Source: a virus
Direction: 5' to 3' (one strand)
Length of the DNA: 29,421 nt
IMG/VR virus record: IMGVR_UViG_3300025645_000327
Span: 1-29,421 of that record
Below the pieces are notes generated by a model. It saw nothing but the letters and a program-made list of their open reading frames with translations. It was not told where the DNA came from and ran no database searches. The translations under genes and the position numbers were made by a program. Positions 5,321 through 12,950 of the stretch are shown here, piece by piece; positions within the stretch are counted from its first letter, which is position 1; every line of letters begins with the position of its first letter.

Positions 5321-5650
5321 CCACTTTGATAATTTAGAACGAGTTGGGTGAATTTTAAATTCATCACGGTCCACGATCATTAACACGACATCATATTTTT
5401 TTTGCTCACTTGAGGGAGTTCTGTAAATTCGGTCTCCCTCTTCTCTATAGTTTGTTTTTTTAGTTCTTCTAGAAATTGTTTTTACATCAATGCGAAAAGT
5501 TTCATTATCTGGAGAGATCGCAATTAAATCAATCATACCTTGAGGCGCTACGTTTTTAAAAACTAAAAATCCTAATTGTAAAAGTTTATTAACTGCTGAA
5601 TATTCGGAGACAGTTCCTGATATATGTTTTTTGTTTAGGAACTCTTTCAC
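5309..5650 (-). CDS. PD-(D/E)XK family nuclease, 113 aa
   Basis: I start it at GTG 5650 because this overlaps the stop of the upstream gene as GTGA, a coupling junction; a longer TTG-initiated form from 5704 is possible. The core shows the fold's catalytic order: an E in GTVSEYSAVNKLLQ, an aspartate in GMIDLIAIS, then D-x-K in FRIDVKTISRR, with strands and helices in the expected places. Such short proteins act as Holliday-junction resolvase-like, repair or recombination nucleases. The minus-strand neighbours are small proteins, a methyltransferase and a SNF2-type helicase. The coding region contains an exact copy of CACGGTCCACGA (5365-5376). Confidence 0.75.
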   Translation of the reverse strand: MKEFLNKKHISGTVSEYSAVNKLLQLGFLVFKNVAPQGMIDLIAISPDNETFRIDVKTISRRTKKTNYREEGDRIYRTPSSEQKKYDVVLMIVDRDEFKIHPTRSKLSKWLKL

Positions 5651-5895
5651 AGTAGATCTATTTTTTTGACCCAAGGTTTCGGAATAACTTGGACACGCCC
5701 ACAATCAGAGTCTCCTTTACGACCTTTATCAGCAGATATGATGATGTATTCTTTCGTGTTCTTAACCACATAGCCAAGGCTAAAGACCGTAGGGGGCGAG
5801 ATTTTTTTAGCGTCTTCCAAGTCATGCCACCCACTTTCCATTTCGTAAGCGTCTATCCACTCAATTTCAACTTTTTTTTCTAAGACGTTTTTCAC
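5647..5895 (-). CDS. hypothetical phage protein, 82 aa
   Basis: Reads from GTG at 5895 to TGA at 5647-5649. The layout (WIDAYEMESGWHDLEDAKK, then VFSLGYVVKNTKEYIIISAD, then VQVIPKPWVKKI) matches a type of small protein I have seen in many phages: a Trp-rich helix followed by a beta sheet and an IPK motif; its role is unknown. The start is uncertain: there is no clear Shine-Dalgarno, and the GTG lies in a hairpin formed by AGACGT and ACGTCT (about 5883-5898). Confidence 0.65.
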   Translation of the reverse strand: MKNVLEKKVEIEWIDAYEMESGWHDLEDAKKISPPTVFSLGYVVKNTKEYIIISADKGRKGDSDCGRVQVIPKPWVKKIDLL

Positions 5896-5909
5896 GTCTA
5901 AATTTTATA

Positions 5910-6542
5910 TTATTTAAAATAGTTTTCAGGCGTTATTTTTATTAATTTTTCCATTTGTTTTTTATCATCACTTTTACAAGCAATTCCATAGGCTTCTTTA
6001 CCATAAACAATTGAAAATTCTGATACTTTGTCCACCAATCCCTTATGAGTGGCTTGATTGACCGACTCCATATACATGTCATCAAAGAGCATAACTCCGT
6101 CATCTTTCAACTTTGACCACCAATTTTCTATATCATCTAGCACTGCGTCATACTCATGAGCACCGTCTACGATAATGGTATCGAAAAATTTATCTTCAAA
6201 ACTGTTTATAGTTTCAAGACTATCTGACCTACTTTTAATTAATTTTAAAAAACCCTCATCAATAAAAGACTGCAAATTTTTCTCTGTAAAGTCGTAAAAT
6301 GTACCGTCTTTACCTACTAATTCTTTTAACGTAGCATGTTCTGACGATCCTTGAAAAGTATCTATACAATAAACCGATATGTCTTTTCGATTAGTATTAA
6401 CGATATTAGAGCACATATAGTGAGTTGATCTCCCATAAAAACAACCGATCTCTAAAATTTTTCCGTTTTGAGGACAATAATCTACTGCTTTATCGTATTG
6501 TTCATGTCCATTAAACCACCCTGGTATTTCATAATATTTCAT
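5910..6542 (-). CDS. class I SAM-dependent methyltransferase, 210 aa
   Basis: ATG at 6542 directly follows the previous stop codon. Motif I is GKILEIGCFYGRSTHYM (about residues 27-43), the acidic ribose-binding position is in VYCIDTFQGSS, and the motif IV region is DTIIVDGAHEYDAVLDDI, followed by DDGVMLFDD. This matches Methyltransf_24-like enzymes, which methylate sugars or small molecules and also occur in phages next to glycosyltransferases. The substrate is not evident; there is no DNA-methylase NPPY-type motif, so DNA methylation is not indicated. The next downstream gene on this strand, at 5895, is separated by 14 nt. Confidence 0.85.
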   Translation of the reverse strand: MKYYEIPGWFNGHEQYDKAVDYCPQNGKILEIGCFYGRSTHYMCSNIVNTNRKDISVYCIDTFQGSSEHATLKELVGKDGTFYDFTEKNLQSFIDEGFLKLIKSRSDSLETINSFEDKFFDTIIVDGAHEYDAVLDDIENWWSKLKDDGVMLFDDMYMESVNQATHKGLVDKVSEFSIVYGKEAYGIACKSDDKKQMEKLIKITPENYFK

Positions 6543-6734
6543 TTAAAACCCCACATAATATTTATGATTTTTATTAATTAAAAATTCTACAGATTTAATT
6601 CTGCTCTCTGTCATTTTCAAATTTTTATCATTCCAATTGTCGATATCATTTCTCCATTTTTTCAATTGTCTTTGATAAAGACTTAATAATTTTTGATGAT
6701 ACTTATCTATTGGAAAAACTTTTTTATTTCTCAT
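6543..6734 (-). CDS. hypothetical basic protein, 63 aa
   Basis: ATG at 6734 overlaps the upstream stop (ATGA), and its own stop abuts the methyltransferase ATG. It is basic and helical (KYHQKLLSLYQRQLKKWRND), with many Lys, Trp and Asn, and no recognised domain. The Shine-Dalgarno is weak (AAAAGA), so it probably depends on coupling. Confidence 0.6.
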   Translation of the reverse strand: MRNKKVFPIDKYHQKLLSLYQRQLKKWRNDIDNWNDKNLKMTESRIKSVEFLINKNHKYYVGF

Positions 6735-6916
6735 TCTTTTAATTTACCTGTTATAGACTCAGCTAACTGTAAAGCAGTCTCGTGAACAATATTGGCCATA
6801 GCCCATTTTTCATACTTGTCTAAACTTTCTTGCATTTTAATTAGTTCATTAAAGCATTCACATGCTTCTTTTAATTTCCTGTGATCTATTTTTTCACGAT
6901 CAGGACTTAATATCAT
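6731..6916 (-). CDS. hypothetical protein, 61 aa
   Basis: ATG at 6916 is chosen over the GTG 9 nt upstream because AAGGAG is well spaced from it and it overlaps the helicase stop as ATGA. The protein is helical, with HRKLKEACECFNELIKMQES and a possible coiled-coil pattern to the end. No family is recognised. Confidence 0.65.
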   Translation of the reverse strand: MILSPDREKIDHRKLKEACECFNELIKMQESLDKYEKWAMANIVHETALQLAESITGKLKE

Positions 6917-8373
6917 ATTAACCACTCCTTAAATTGTTCGCCCATTATTTCAGTAGCGATGTTAATTTTAGAACGAAGACTTTTAATAATATTCTCATCT
7001 ACCGTTCCTTCACAGATAAGATCAACATAAGTAACTTTCTTTTCTGTTCCAATCCTATGATTTCTAGCTTCAGCTTGTTCTCGTATTTCAAGATCATAGT
7101 CGTTAGAATAAAATATCATAGTTTGAGCTATATTCAAGGTAAGACCATATCCCCCTGTTCTTGGGTGCCCTACCAAAAATCTCATGTGATGATTAGGGTC
7201 CTTAAATCTTTCCAAAATTTTAGGTCTTTCTGTCGAAGGTGTTTCACCATAAAAACCTTCAGCAGAACCTTTTCCATATTTTTTGTCTAAGGCTTCAATA
7301 ACTGTTCTAATATTGTGTCTATAAGAGCACCAAATAATTACTTTTCCGTCTACTTCTTCAATAGTGTCTAACAATTCTTTTACTCGGTTTTCTGAAAAGT
7401 CAATTAGCTTTCCGTCATCAGTTGTCATATATCCACAGGCTATTTGATGTAATCTTTTTAACTGAGCGATCAAGGTGGCAGTCGTTAATTGTTCACCGTC
7501 AATTTCAGCCAAAGCTAATTTCTTCATCATGACATAAGCTTTCAATTGGTTCTCGGTCATCGGTACACGTCTCTTTAAATATATTTTATCAGGTAAATCT
7601 AACGCTTCGTCTTTCGTGACTCGATAAGAAAAATTTCTAATCTTATTAGTAAGTTCATCTAAACGTTTGTACCCAGTTACCTTGTTAAAACTTCTTCCAC
7701 CAAAACTCATTTTCATTTGATCACAGTATCTAGCTTTAAAAGTATAAATAGAACTAAAACCCAAAAGATCCTCGTTTAAAAAAGCACATTGAGAATACAA
7801 GTCTTCGGGTGATTTAGTGATAGGAGAGCCTGTTAAGATAACTCGATAACGTGAATAAGAACCTATCTTAATACATCTTTTTGTTCTCTTTGCTGATCCA
7901 TTTTTGATAATAGTAGACTCATCGACACACATTAAAGTTTTATCGGTGTAAGAAAATTTTTCAGCGATCATACTTCCGTTTTTAGTAATGATAGCGTCAA
8001 TGTTCATAACTAAAACTTTTAACTTATTATCCGTTGCAAATAATTTTGATTTAATTTCACTTTGTTCTTTTTTTGTTTTGGCCCCTTCCCAAACATGAAC
8101 ATCGTATTCAATGTGATCAGCTAAATGTTTTCCTAATTCTTCTCGCCAATTATATTTAATTCCGTTGGGACAAATAACTAAAAGATTACTTATTTTTCCA
8201 TTGTCATATAAAATAGAAACACCGTCTATTAAAACCTTTGTTTTACCACAACCCATTTCCATAAATAAAGCATACTCAGGAACATCTTTATCAAAAGAAT
8301 TCATCATTCCTGCAAGACCAATCAATTGATGTTCCATAGGCTTTGTTTTAAACTTGTATTTTTCTAACAACAT
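6913..8373 (-). CDS. SNF2-type superfamily 2 helicase/ATPase, 486 aa
   Basis: ATG at 8373 is preferred; the frame is open 45 nt further, but that overlaps the divergent gene. Motifs in order: Q-like MEHQLIGL, Walker A MEMGCGKT, motif Ib region NIDAII, motif II CVDEST (DEXH position), motif III LTGSP, then helicase-C motifs: VIIWCSYRHN, GGYGLTLNIAQ (motif V) and QAEARNHRIG (motif VI), ending EGTVDENI as in SNF2 proteins. These phage enzymes are ATP-driven DNA translocases thought to work in replication or recombination. The gene is divergent from the replication operon across only 35 nt and leads the minus-strand operon. Confidence 0.9.
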   Translation of the reverse strand: MLLEKYKFKTKPMEHQLIGLAGMMNSFDKDVPEYALFMEMGCGKTKVLIDGVSILYDNGKISNLLVICPNGIKYNWREELGKHLADHIEYDVHVWEGAKTKKEQSEIKSKLFATDNKLKVLVMNIDAIITKNGSMIAEKFSYTDKTLMCVDESTIIKNGSAKRTKRCIKIGSYSRYRVILTGSPITKSPEDLYSQCAFLNEDLLGFSSIYTFKARYCDQMKMSFGGRSFNKVTGYKRLDELTNKIRNFSYRVTKDEALDLPDKIYLKRRVPMTENQLKAYVMMKKLALAEIDGEQLTTATLIAQLKRLHQIACGYMTTDDGKLIDFSENRVKELLDTIEEVDGKVIIWCSYRHNIRTVIEALDKKYGKGSAEGFYGETPSTERPKILERFKDPNHHMRFLVGHPRTGGYGLTLNIAQTMIFYSNDYDLEIREQAEARNHRIGTEKKVTYVDLICEGTVDENIIKSLRSKINIATEIMGEQFKEWLI

Positions 8374-8408
8374 ATATAAAATTTTATTCTTATAAGAGAA
8401 TATAATAA
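8374..8408. promoter_or_regulatory. 35-nt divergent intergenic region
   Basis: All but pure A/T. It holds a 12-bp perfect palindrome, ATAAAATTTTAT (8376-8387), and a consensus-like TATAAT at 8401-8406 just before the plus-strand ATG. The gap is too short for two complete promoters, so at least one promoter must lie inside a gene. An AT-rich unwinding site is possible but not shown. Confidence 0.3.
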
Positions 8409-8756
8409 ATGAATTCAAAAAGTAAAGTGTACATTATACAAAATGTAATGAGAAAATATCCTGACGGTACTTATCGAGGATTGGATTATTCTCAAGCAGA
8501 AAGATTTGGAGAAGTTGTTTTTTTGTTTGACGGAAACAAACAGGTAGTAATGTCTCCACAACCTACCATAAGAAAACTTAAAACCGTTCTAAAAGACTTT
8601 AGTGACAACGATTATTTACTTTTAGTTGGAGATCCCGCACTGATAGGGTTGACAACTTCGGTATTAGTCACTATATCTAATGGTAGATATAATATGTTAA
8701 AATACGATAGAATAGAAAAAGATTATTTTCCTATTCGTGTTGACATTTATAACTAA
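8409..8756 (+). CDS. conserved phage hypothetical protein, 115 aa
   Basis: Starts ATG at 8409. The pattern KVYIIQNVMRK, then QAERFGEVVFLF, then DNDYLLLVGDPALIGL and ending MLKYDRIEKDYFPI matches a family common in phages near replication genes, in which an acidic DYLLL-GDP-A-IG core is the signature. Function unknown to me. No Shine-Dalgarno precedes the start, which may be read on a very short leader. It is the first gene of the plus-strand replication operon. Confidence 0.8.
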   Translation: MNSKSKVYIIQNVMRKYPDGTYRGLDYSQAERFGEVVFLFDGNKQVVMSPQPTIRKLKTVLKDFSDNDYLLLVGDPALIGLTTSVLVTISNGRYNMLKYDRIEKDYFPIRVDIYN

Positions 8757-8776
8757 GAATAAAAAGGAGAAAAGAT

Positions 8777-9319
8777 ATGGCTATTAATTTAAGACGTGAA
8801 CAGTCCGACTTTCAAGTAACGGAAGTCGATCCTATTTCTAAAGCTTCTCAAGACTACTTGAAAGCAGAAAAAGAAATAGAAGACCTTGAGGCTTTAATGA
8901 AAGTTAAAAAGGAAGTTCTTCGTAAAGCAAATGAAAATTTAGTTCAGTTGTTCGAAGAGCGTGGTGTTACTTCTATTAAAATGAAAGACGGAAGTAACGT
9001 AGAAATAAAACCGTTTTACACAGGTTCTATTTCAAAAGAAAAACAAGAAGAAGCTTTTGAATGGTTGCGTGATAACGGATATGAAGACTTGATTAAAAAT
9101 CAAGTCATAGTAAAATTTGGAAGAGCTGAAGATGAAAAAGCAAAAGAACTTTTTTCTGATCTAGCTAACCAAGGGTTGGACACTGACAGAAATGTTAAGG
9201 TCGAACCGTCTACTCTTCGAGGTTTCATTCGTGAAATGATCGAAGGTGGAAAAAACCTTCCTATAGATACTTTTGGAGTATTTGTAGGACATAAAGTCAA
9301 TATCAAGAAAGGTAAATAA
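8777..9319 (+). CDS. replication-cluster protein with N-terminal coiled coil, 180 aa
   Basis: Strong AAAAAGGAGAAAAG precedes the ATG. Residues 25-60 are helical and charged (KAEKEIEDLEALMKVKKEVL), consistent with a coiled coil; residues 62-85 have GVTSIKMKDGSNVEIKPFY, a beta hairpin; residues 90-180 are mixed. Its position directly before the SSB-like gene suggests a replication or recombination accessory role. Similar proteins in other phages are annotated as hypothetical as far as I recall; a Gam-like DNA-end protein is possible, not established. Confidence 0.75.
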   Translation: MAINLRREQSDFQVTEVDPISKASQDYLKAEKEIEDLEALMKVKKEVLRKANENLVQLFEERGVTSIKMKDGSNVEIKPFYTGSISKEKQEEAFEWLRDNGYEDLIKNQVIVKFGRAEDEKAKELFSDLANQGLDTDRNVKVEPSTLRGFIREMIEGGKNLPIDTFGVFVGHKVNIKKGK

Positions 9320-10162
9320 ATGACAGAGACAGTGAAAAAACAAGTAGTGAAAGAGAATAAGGGTAGCGAAGTAGCGACTATCAGTAGTCTATTAAAGGCA
9401 GGTCCCTCTCTCTCAAAAAGAGAAGCTGAAGATTATCAAATTCCTTACTTTAATATTTTAAGTAAGGGTGCACCTCAGCTTGAAGAAGATGACGGTAAGT
9501 ATATCCAAGGCGCAAAATTAGGACAGATTTTTAATACTGTTACTAATAAAGTCTACGCCTCCATAAACGTTTTACCAGTTTACTATCGTAGAAGATTTGT
9601 AGAATGGGCTGAACGTGGAGAAGGGTCTGGTGCTCCAGTAAATATCTATACACCAGAACAATTTCAAAAATTCCAAATGGAAGGAAAAGTTGTTCGTGGA
9701 GACGATAACAAAGAACGCTTTGTAGGAAAACCAGATACCTATATTGAGAATACTGCTGAACATTATGTAATCGTACTCGAAGACGGTGGTGCTTGGAGTA
9801 AAGCGATTATTAAAATGAAATCAACACAGTTAAAAAAATCAAGGACATGGAATTCATTAATGTCCAATCAGAGACGTGTTGAAGGTGATGAAATTTACCA
9901 ACCAAAAGACTTTGCTCGTGCATATACGCTATCCACGGTCAAAGAAAAGAACTCAAAGGGTTCTTGGCATGGTTGGGTCGTTACTGAGAATGAATGGATT
10001 GATGAACTTGGGCTTAAAAATGTTCAAGCAATAGTTGAAGACGCTATTCAATTTGAGAAATCTATTCACAGTGGTGACATAGAAATCACTCCGACACAGG
10101 ATGATGACAAAGTTTCCCCACAGGGGAATGCCTCGCAGAATGGTGACGACATACCGTTCTGA
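9320..10162 (+). CDS. phage single-stranded DNA-binding-like protein, 280 aa
   Basis: The ATG abuts the preceding stop. The C-terminus is acidic and ends NGDDIPF, the same tip as bacterial SSB proteins use to recruit partners. The body (residues 38-230) is beta-rich with aromatic and basic residues (VLPVYYRRRFVEWAERGEG; YVIVLEDGGAWSKAIIKMKS), consistent with an OB-fold-like or phage ssDNA-binding domain. It is followed by a structured leader and then the primase. The assignment rests on the tip, composition and position rather than a clear domain match. Confidence 0.65.
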   Translation: MTETVKKQVVKENKGSEVATISSLLKAGPSLSKREAEDYQIPYFNILSKGAPQLEEDDGKYIQGAKLGQIFNTVTNKVYASINVLPVYYRRRFVEWAERGEGSGAPVNIYTPEQFQKFQMEGKVVRGDDNKERFVGKPDTYIENTAEHYVIVLEDGGAWSKAIIKMKSTQLKKSRTWNSLMSNQRRVEGDEIYQPKDFARAYTLSTVKEKNSKGSWHGWVVTENEWIDELGLKNVQAIVEDAIQFEKSIHSGDIEITPTQDDDKVSPQGNASQNGDDIPF

Positions 10163-10302
10163 TTAATAGCCCGCGTAAAGTTAAGAGTGGTCTTATCCTC
10201 CGATTCCCACTCTTAATCGGTTGGGGTGTGGTTTTTTCGAGCCTCCTTTCGGACCATGCCCCAATCTAATTAAAGGAGAGGCTATTAATTTGAGAGGTTA
10301 AT
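10163..10302 (+). promoter_or_regulatory. structured leader of primase gene; loop can pair with SD-like site
   Basis: Hairpin A: TTAAGAGTGG (10181-10190) with CCACTCTTAA (10207-10216), 10 bp. Hairpin B: TTGGGGTGTGGT (10221-10232) with ACCATGCCCCAA (10253-10264), 12 bp with two G-U. The loop of B contains CTCCTTT (10243-10249), fully complementary to AAAGGAG at 10272-10278, and AGCCTC (10240-10245) can instead pair with GAGGCT (10278-10283). This could be a pseudoknot controlling ribosome access to the primase mRNA. The primase ATG at 10303 has its own nearer GAGAGG at 10292-10297. The T-run at 10232-10237 after hairpin A is not directly adjacent, so A is a weak terminator candidate. Confidence 0.5.
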
Positions 10303-11859
10303 ATGGATTTAGAATTAGTAAAAAAGTTTAAAGAAGTCTTTACAGGTCTTGAGAGGGCTCATGGTGTCTTTTATAAAAAGAACGAGCCACAAGAAGGATT
10401 AAAAGTAGAGGCTAAAATGACCACGGTCCACGAGCCACCGACCTTGGAAAAATTTGAACAACACTTAAAAGGAGAATATCCTGCTATGGGTATTGTTCCT
10501 ATTAACGACGAAGATAAATGTAAATTTGGTGTTATTGATATTGATGTTTATCCTCTTGATCACAAAGCTTTACTGAAAATAGTAAAACAAAAAAAGTTTC
10601 CCTTAATCATGTGTCTATCAAAAAGTGGTGGAGCACATTTATATTTATTTACAAAAACGTATGTCACAGCAAAAGATATACAAACTAAATTAAGTGAAAT
10701 GGCAACAGCTTTGGGCTATCCAAAAGCTGAAGTCTTTCCAAAACAAATTGAACTGTATCAAAGAGAGGGAGAAGAAAAAAGAGATACAGGCAGTTGGATT
10801 AATTTGCCTTACCATGGAAGAAGTCGATATGGACTAGATCAAAATGGTAATGCGTTAAGTTTAGAAGAATTTCTTTCTCACTACGATAGTCTCGTTGTTG
10901 GTGCTCTCAAATCGATTAAAACCGATTTCAAGAACGAGGTTATTAAAGACGGACCTCCATGCCTACAAATACTAACTGAACAGGGTGTTTCTGACGGATC
11001 ACGTAATAACGCTCTGTTCAATGTAGGCGTTTACTATCGTAAAGCTGATCCTGATAATTACAAGGAATTAGTCGAAGAATATAACAGAAATTACATTGAG
11101 CCTCCATTAAAGTCTGATGAAGTTTTGATAGTGATAAAACAAGTAAGTCAAAGCGATAACAATGGTGCACCGAAATATATGTATCGTTGTTCTCAACCTC
11201 CCATTGAGTCTTTATGTAATAAAAGACTTTGTAAAAAAAGAAAATTTGGTATTGGCAGTGAGGGTGATAGAGATCATCCAGTTTATTCTGATTTAAAAGT
11301 ATATAAGTCGGATCCACCTAGATATTTTTTAAATGTAGACGACAGAAGAATAGAGATAGCTAACACAGAGGATTTAATGACTCATAAAAAAATTATTCAA
11401 GCCTGTTTAGAACAGCTTAATAAAGGTATTATGAACATGAGTTCAGCAGAATGGAATCAAACATATAGTGATTTATTTGAATCTATTTCCATTGATCATC
11501 CACCTGAGGAAGTTACAAAGAAGGGTGAGTTTAAAGAATTGTTAGAAGAGTTTTGTTTACATCAAGGAGAGGCTCTAACAATAGCAGATATATTTTTAGG
11601 TAAATCTTACACTGAAGAAGGATTTACTTATTTTGCTCTCAAAGACTTAATGGATCATTTAAAAAGAAATGATTTTAAAGAGTCAAGACCTTGGGTAACA
11701 ATGAGATTAAAAGAAGAATATAATGCTGACGATACTATTAGGAGTGTTAAAAACACAAGAATGAGACTATGGAAAATAAAGCAATTAAACATAGAAGATG
11801 TGGAGCTAGATGTTCCTGATATGAAAAAAGAAGTTAAAGAAGAGGAGATACCATTTTGA
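10303..11859 (+). CDS. archaeo-eukaryotic-type (AEP) DNA primase, 518 aa
   Basis: ATG at 10303 with GAGAGG at 10292-10297. The catalytic D-x-D is D79/D81 (FGVIDIDVY), and H112 lies in SKSGGAHLYLF, the S-G-H motif of the AEP superfamily; a basic SRYGLDQNG region follows. Around residues 290-320 a Cys-rich segment (CSQPPIESLCNKRLCKKRKF) resembles primase C-terminal (PriCT-like) domains. The protein ends KEVKEEEIPF, an SSB-like acidic tip that is unusual on a primase. It replaces DnaG in this phage and probably makes primers for the family A polymerase. The stop is overlapped by the next gene's TTG. Confidence 0.85.
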   Translation: MDLELVKKFKEVFTGLERAHGVFYKKNEPQEGLKVEAKMTTVHEPPTLEKFEQHLKGEYPAMGIVPINDEDKCKFGVIDIDVYPLDHKALLKIVKQKKFPLIMCLSKSGGAHLYLFTKTYVTAKDIQTKLSEMATALGYPKAEVFPKQIELYQREGEEKRDTGSWINLPYHGRSRYGLDQNGNALSLEEFLSHYDSLVVGALKSIKTDFKNEVIKDGPPCLQILTEQGVSDGSRNNALFNVGVYYRKADPDNYKELVEEYNRNYIEPPLKSDEVLIVIKQVSQSDNNGAPKYMYRCSQPPIESLCNKRLCKKRKFGIGSEGDRDHPVYSDLKVYKSDPPRYFLNVDDRRIEIANTEDLMTHKKIIQACLEQLNKGIMNMSSAEWNQTYSDLFESISIDHPPEEVTKKGEFKELLEEFCLHQGEALTIADIFLGKSYTEEGFTYFALKDLMDHLKRNDFKESRPWVTMRLKEEYNADDTIRSVKNTRMRLWKIKQLNIEDVELDVPDMKKEVKEEEIPF

Positions 11860-12950
11860 AAAAACTAACTTCACAAGTACAAACTGATTACATCACAGAT
11901 GAAATTAGTAGAATGTTTGATTATCAATTTGACGGTCAAACAGAATTTACATTACCTGAGTTTCAAAAACCTACACAAGATTTCAATATTGGATTGATTG
12001 TAGGGGCCTCAGGAAGTGGTAAGTCAAGTTTATTGAAACAATTTGGAGAAGAGGAAAATATACTTTGGGAAGAGGATAAGGCAGTTTGTTCTCACTTTGA
12101 AAAACCTGAGGAAGCTCAAGACAGACTATCCTCCGTTGGATTTAATTCTATTCCTTCTTGGATGAGACCTTATCACGTTTTAAGTACAGGAGAAAGATTT
12201 CGATCTGACTTAGCTAGAAGAATAAAAGACAATGCAGTCATTGATGAGTTTACTAGCGTGGTAGATCGTAATGTAGCGAAGTCTTGTTCGAATGCTTTGC
12301 AAAAGTTTATTAGAAATAAAGATATTAAAAATGTTGTCTTTGCGTCATGTCACTATGATATTATTGACTGGTTACAACCTGACTGGGTGTTTGATACAAA
12401 CTCTAGTAAGGTGGTATCACGGGGGTCTCTTAGGCGACCCAAGATTGTTTTGGAAGTCGTTCCTTGTTCCCACAAAATTTGGTCATACTTCGCTGAGCAT
12501 CACTATCTCACAGGAAACATCAGTACAGCTACACGATGTTGGATCGCAACATGGAACGGAACTCCAGTCGGATTTTCATCAGTTATCTTTTTTCCCTCAG
12601 GAACAATCAAAGAAAAAGCGTGGAGGGAACACAGGACAGTGATACTTCCTGATTTTCAAGGTTTAGGGTTAGGCGTTCGTTTGTCCGAGGCAGTCGCAAA
12701 ACAATTCACGGTCCTCGGTCATCGTTTCTTTTCTAAAACAGCACATCCTCGTTTTGGTGAGTATCGAGAAGCACATCCTGAAAAGTGGAGACCAACGACT
12801 CATAATAAACAAAATCGAAAAGATGATTACGAAAAAGAACTGAAAAGAATAGCGACAGGGAAAAAGACTTCCAATTTTGGTGGCTATAGTCAAGAATTAA
12901 GAGAAAAACATAAAGAAAGGGTTTGTTACGCACATGAGTTTATTGGATAA
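11856..12950 (+). CDS. ABC-type ATPase fused to GNAT-fold domain, 364 aa
   Basis: Starts with TTG at 11856 (TTGA overlap) behind AGAGGAG. N-terminal ABC ATPase: Walker A GASGSGKS (residues 50-57), signature LSTGERFRSDLARRI, Walker B NAVIDEFTSVVD with its catalytic-type Glu, and an H-loop His in ASCHYD. There is no transmembrane segment, so it is not a transporter. From about residue 195 the C-terminal half looks GNAT-like: TRCWIATWNGTPVGFSSVIF, then the acyl-CoA-loop-like QGLGLG. GNAT-fold proteins in phages include Mu Mom, which modifies DNA adenine, so a DNA-modification or protein-acylation role is possible. Position between primase and helicase ties it to DNA metabolism. Confidence 0.8.
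   Translation: MKKLTSQVQTDYITDEISRMFDYQFDGQTEFTLPEFQKPTQDFNIGLIVGASGSGKSSLLKQFGEEENILWEEDKAVCSHFEKPEEAQDRLSSVGFNSIPSWMRPYHVLSTGERFRSDLARRIKDNAVIDEFTSVVDRNVAKSCSNALQKFIRNKDIKNVVFASCHYDIIDWLQPDWVFDTNSSKVVSRGSLRRPKIVLEVVPCSHKIWSYFAEHHYLTGNISTATRCWIATWNGTPVGFSSVIFFPSGTIKEKAWREHRTVILPDFQGLGLGVRLSEAVAKQFTVLGHRFFSKTAHPRFGEYREAHPEKWRPTTHNKQNRKDDYEKELKRIATGKKTSNFGGYSQELREKHKERVCYAHEFIG

Noticed and set aside
5651-5704. 18-codon N-terminal extension of the PD-(D/E)XK nuclease from TTG
   Set aside because: The GTG at 5650 gives a GTGA coupling with the upstream gene, whereas the TTG start overlaps it by 58 nt without a Shine-Dalgarno. Not fully excluded.
8374-8418. 15-codon N-terminal extension of the SNF2-type helicase
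   Set aside because: It would overlap the divergent gene start at 8409; helicase homology begins after the ATG at 8373.
11018-11317. 99-codon minus-strand frame
   Set aside because: Antisense shadow of the AEP primase with no start signal.
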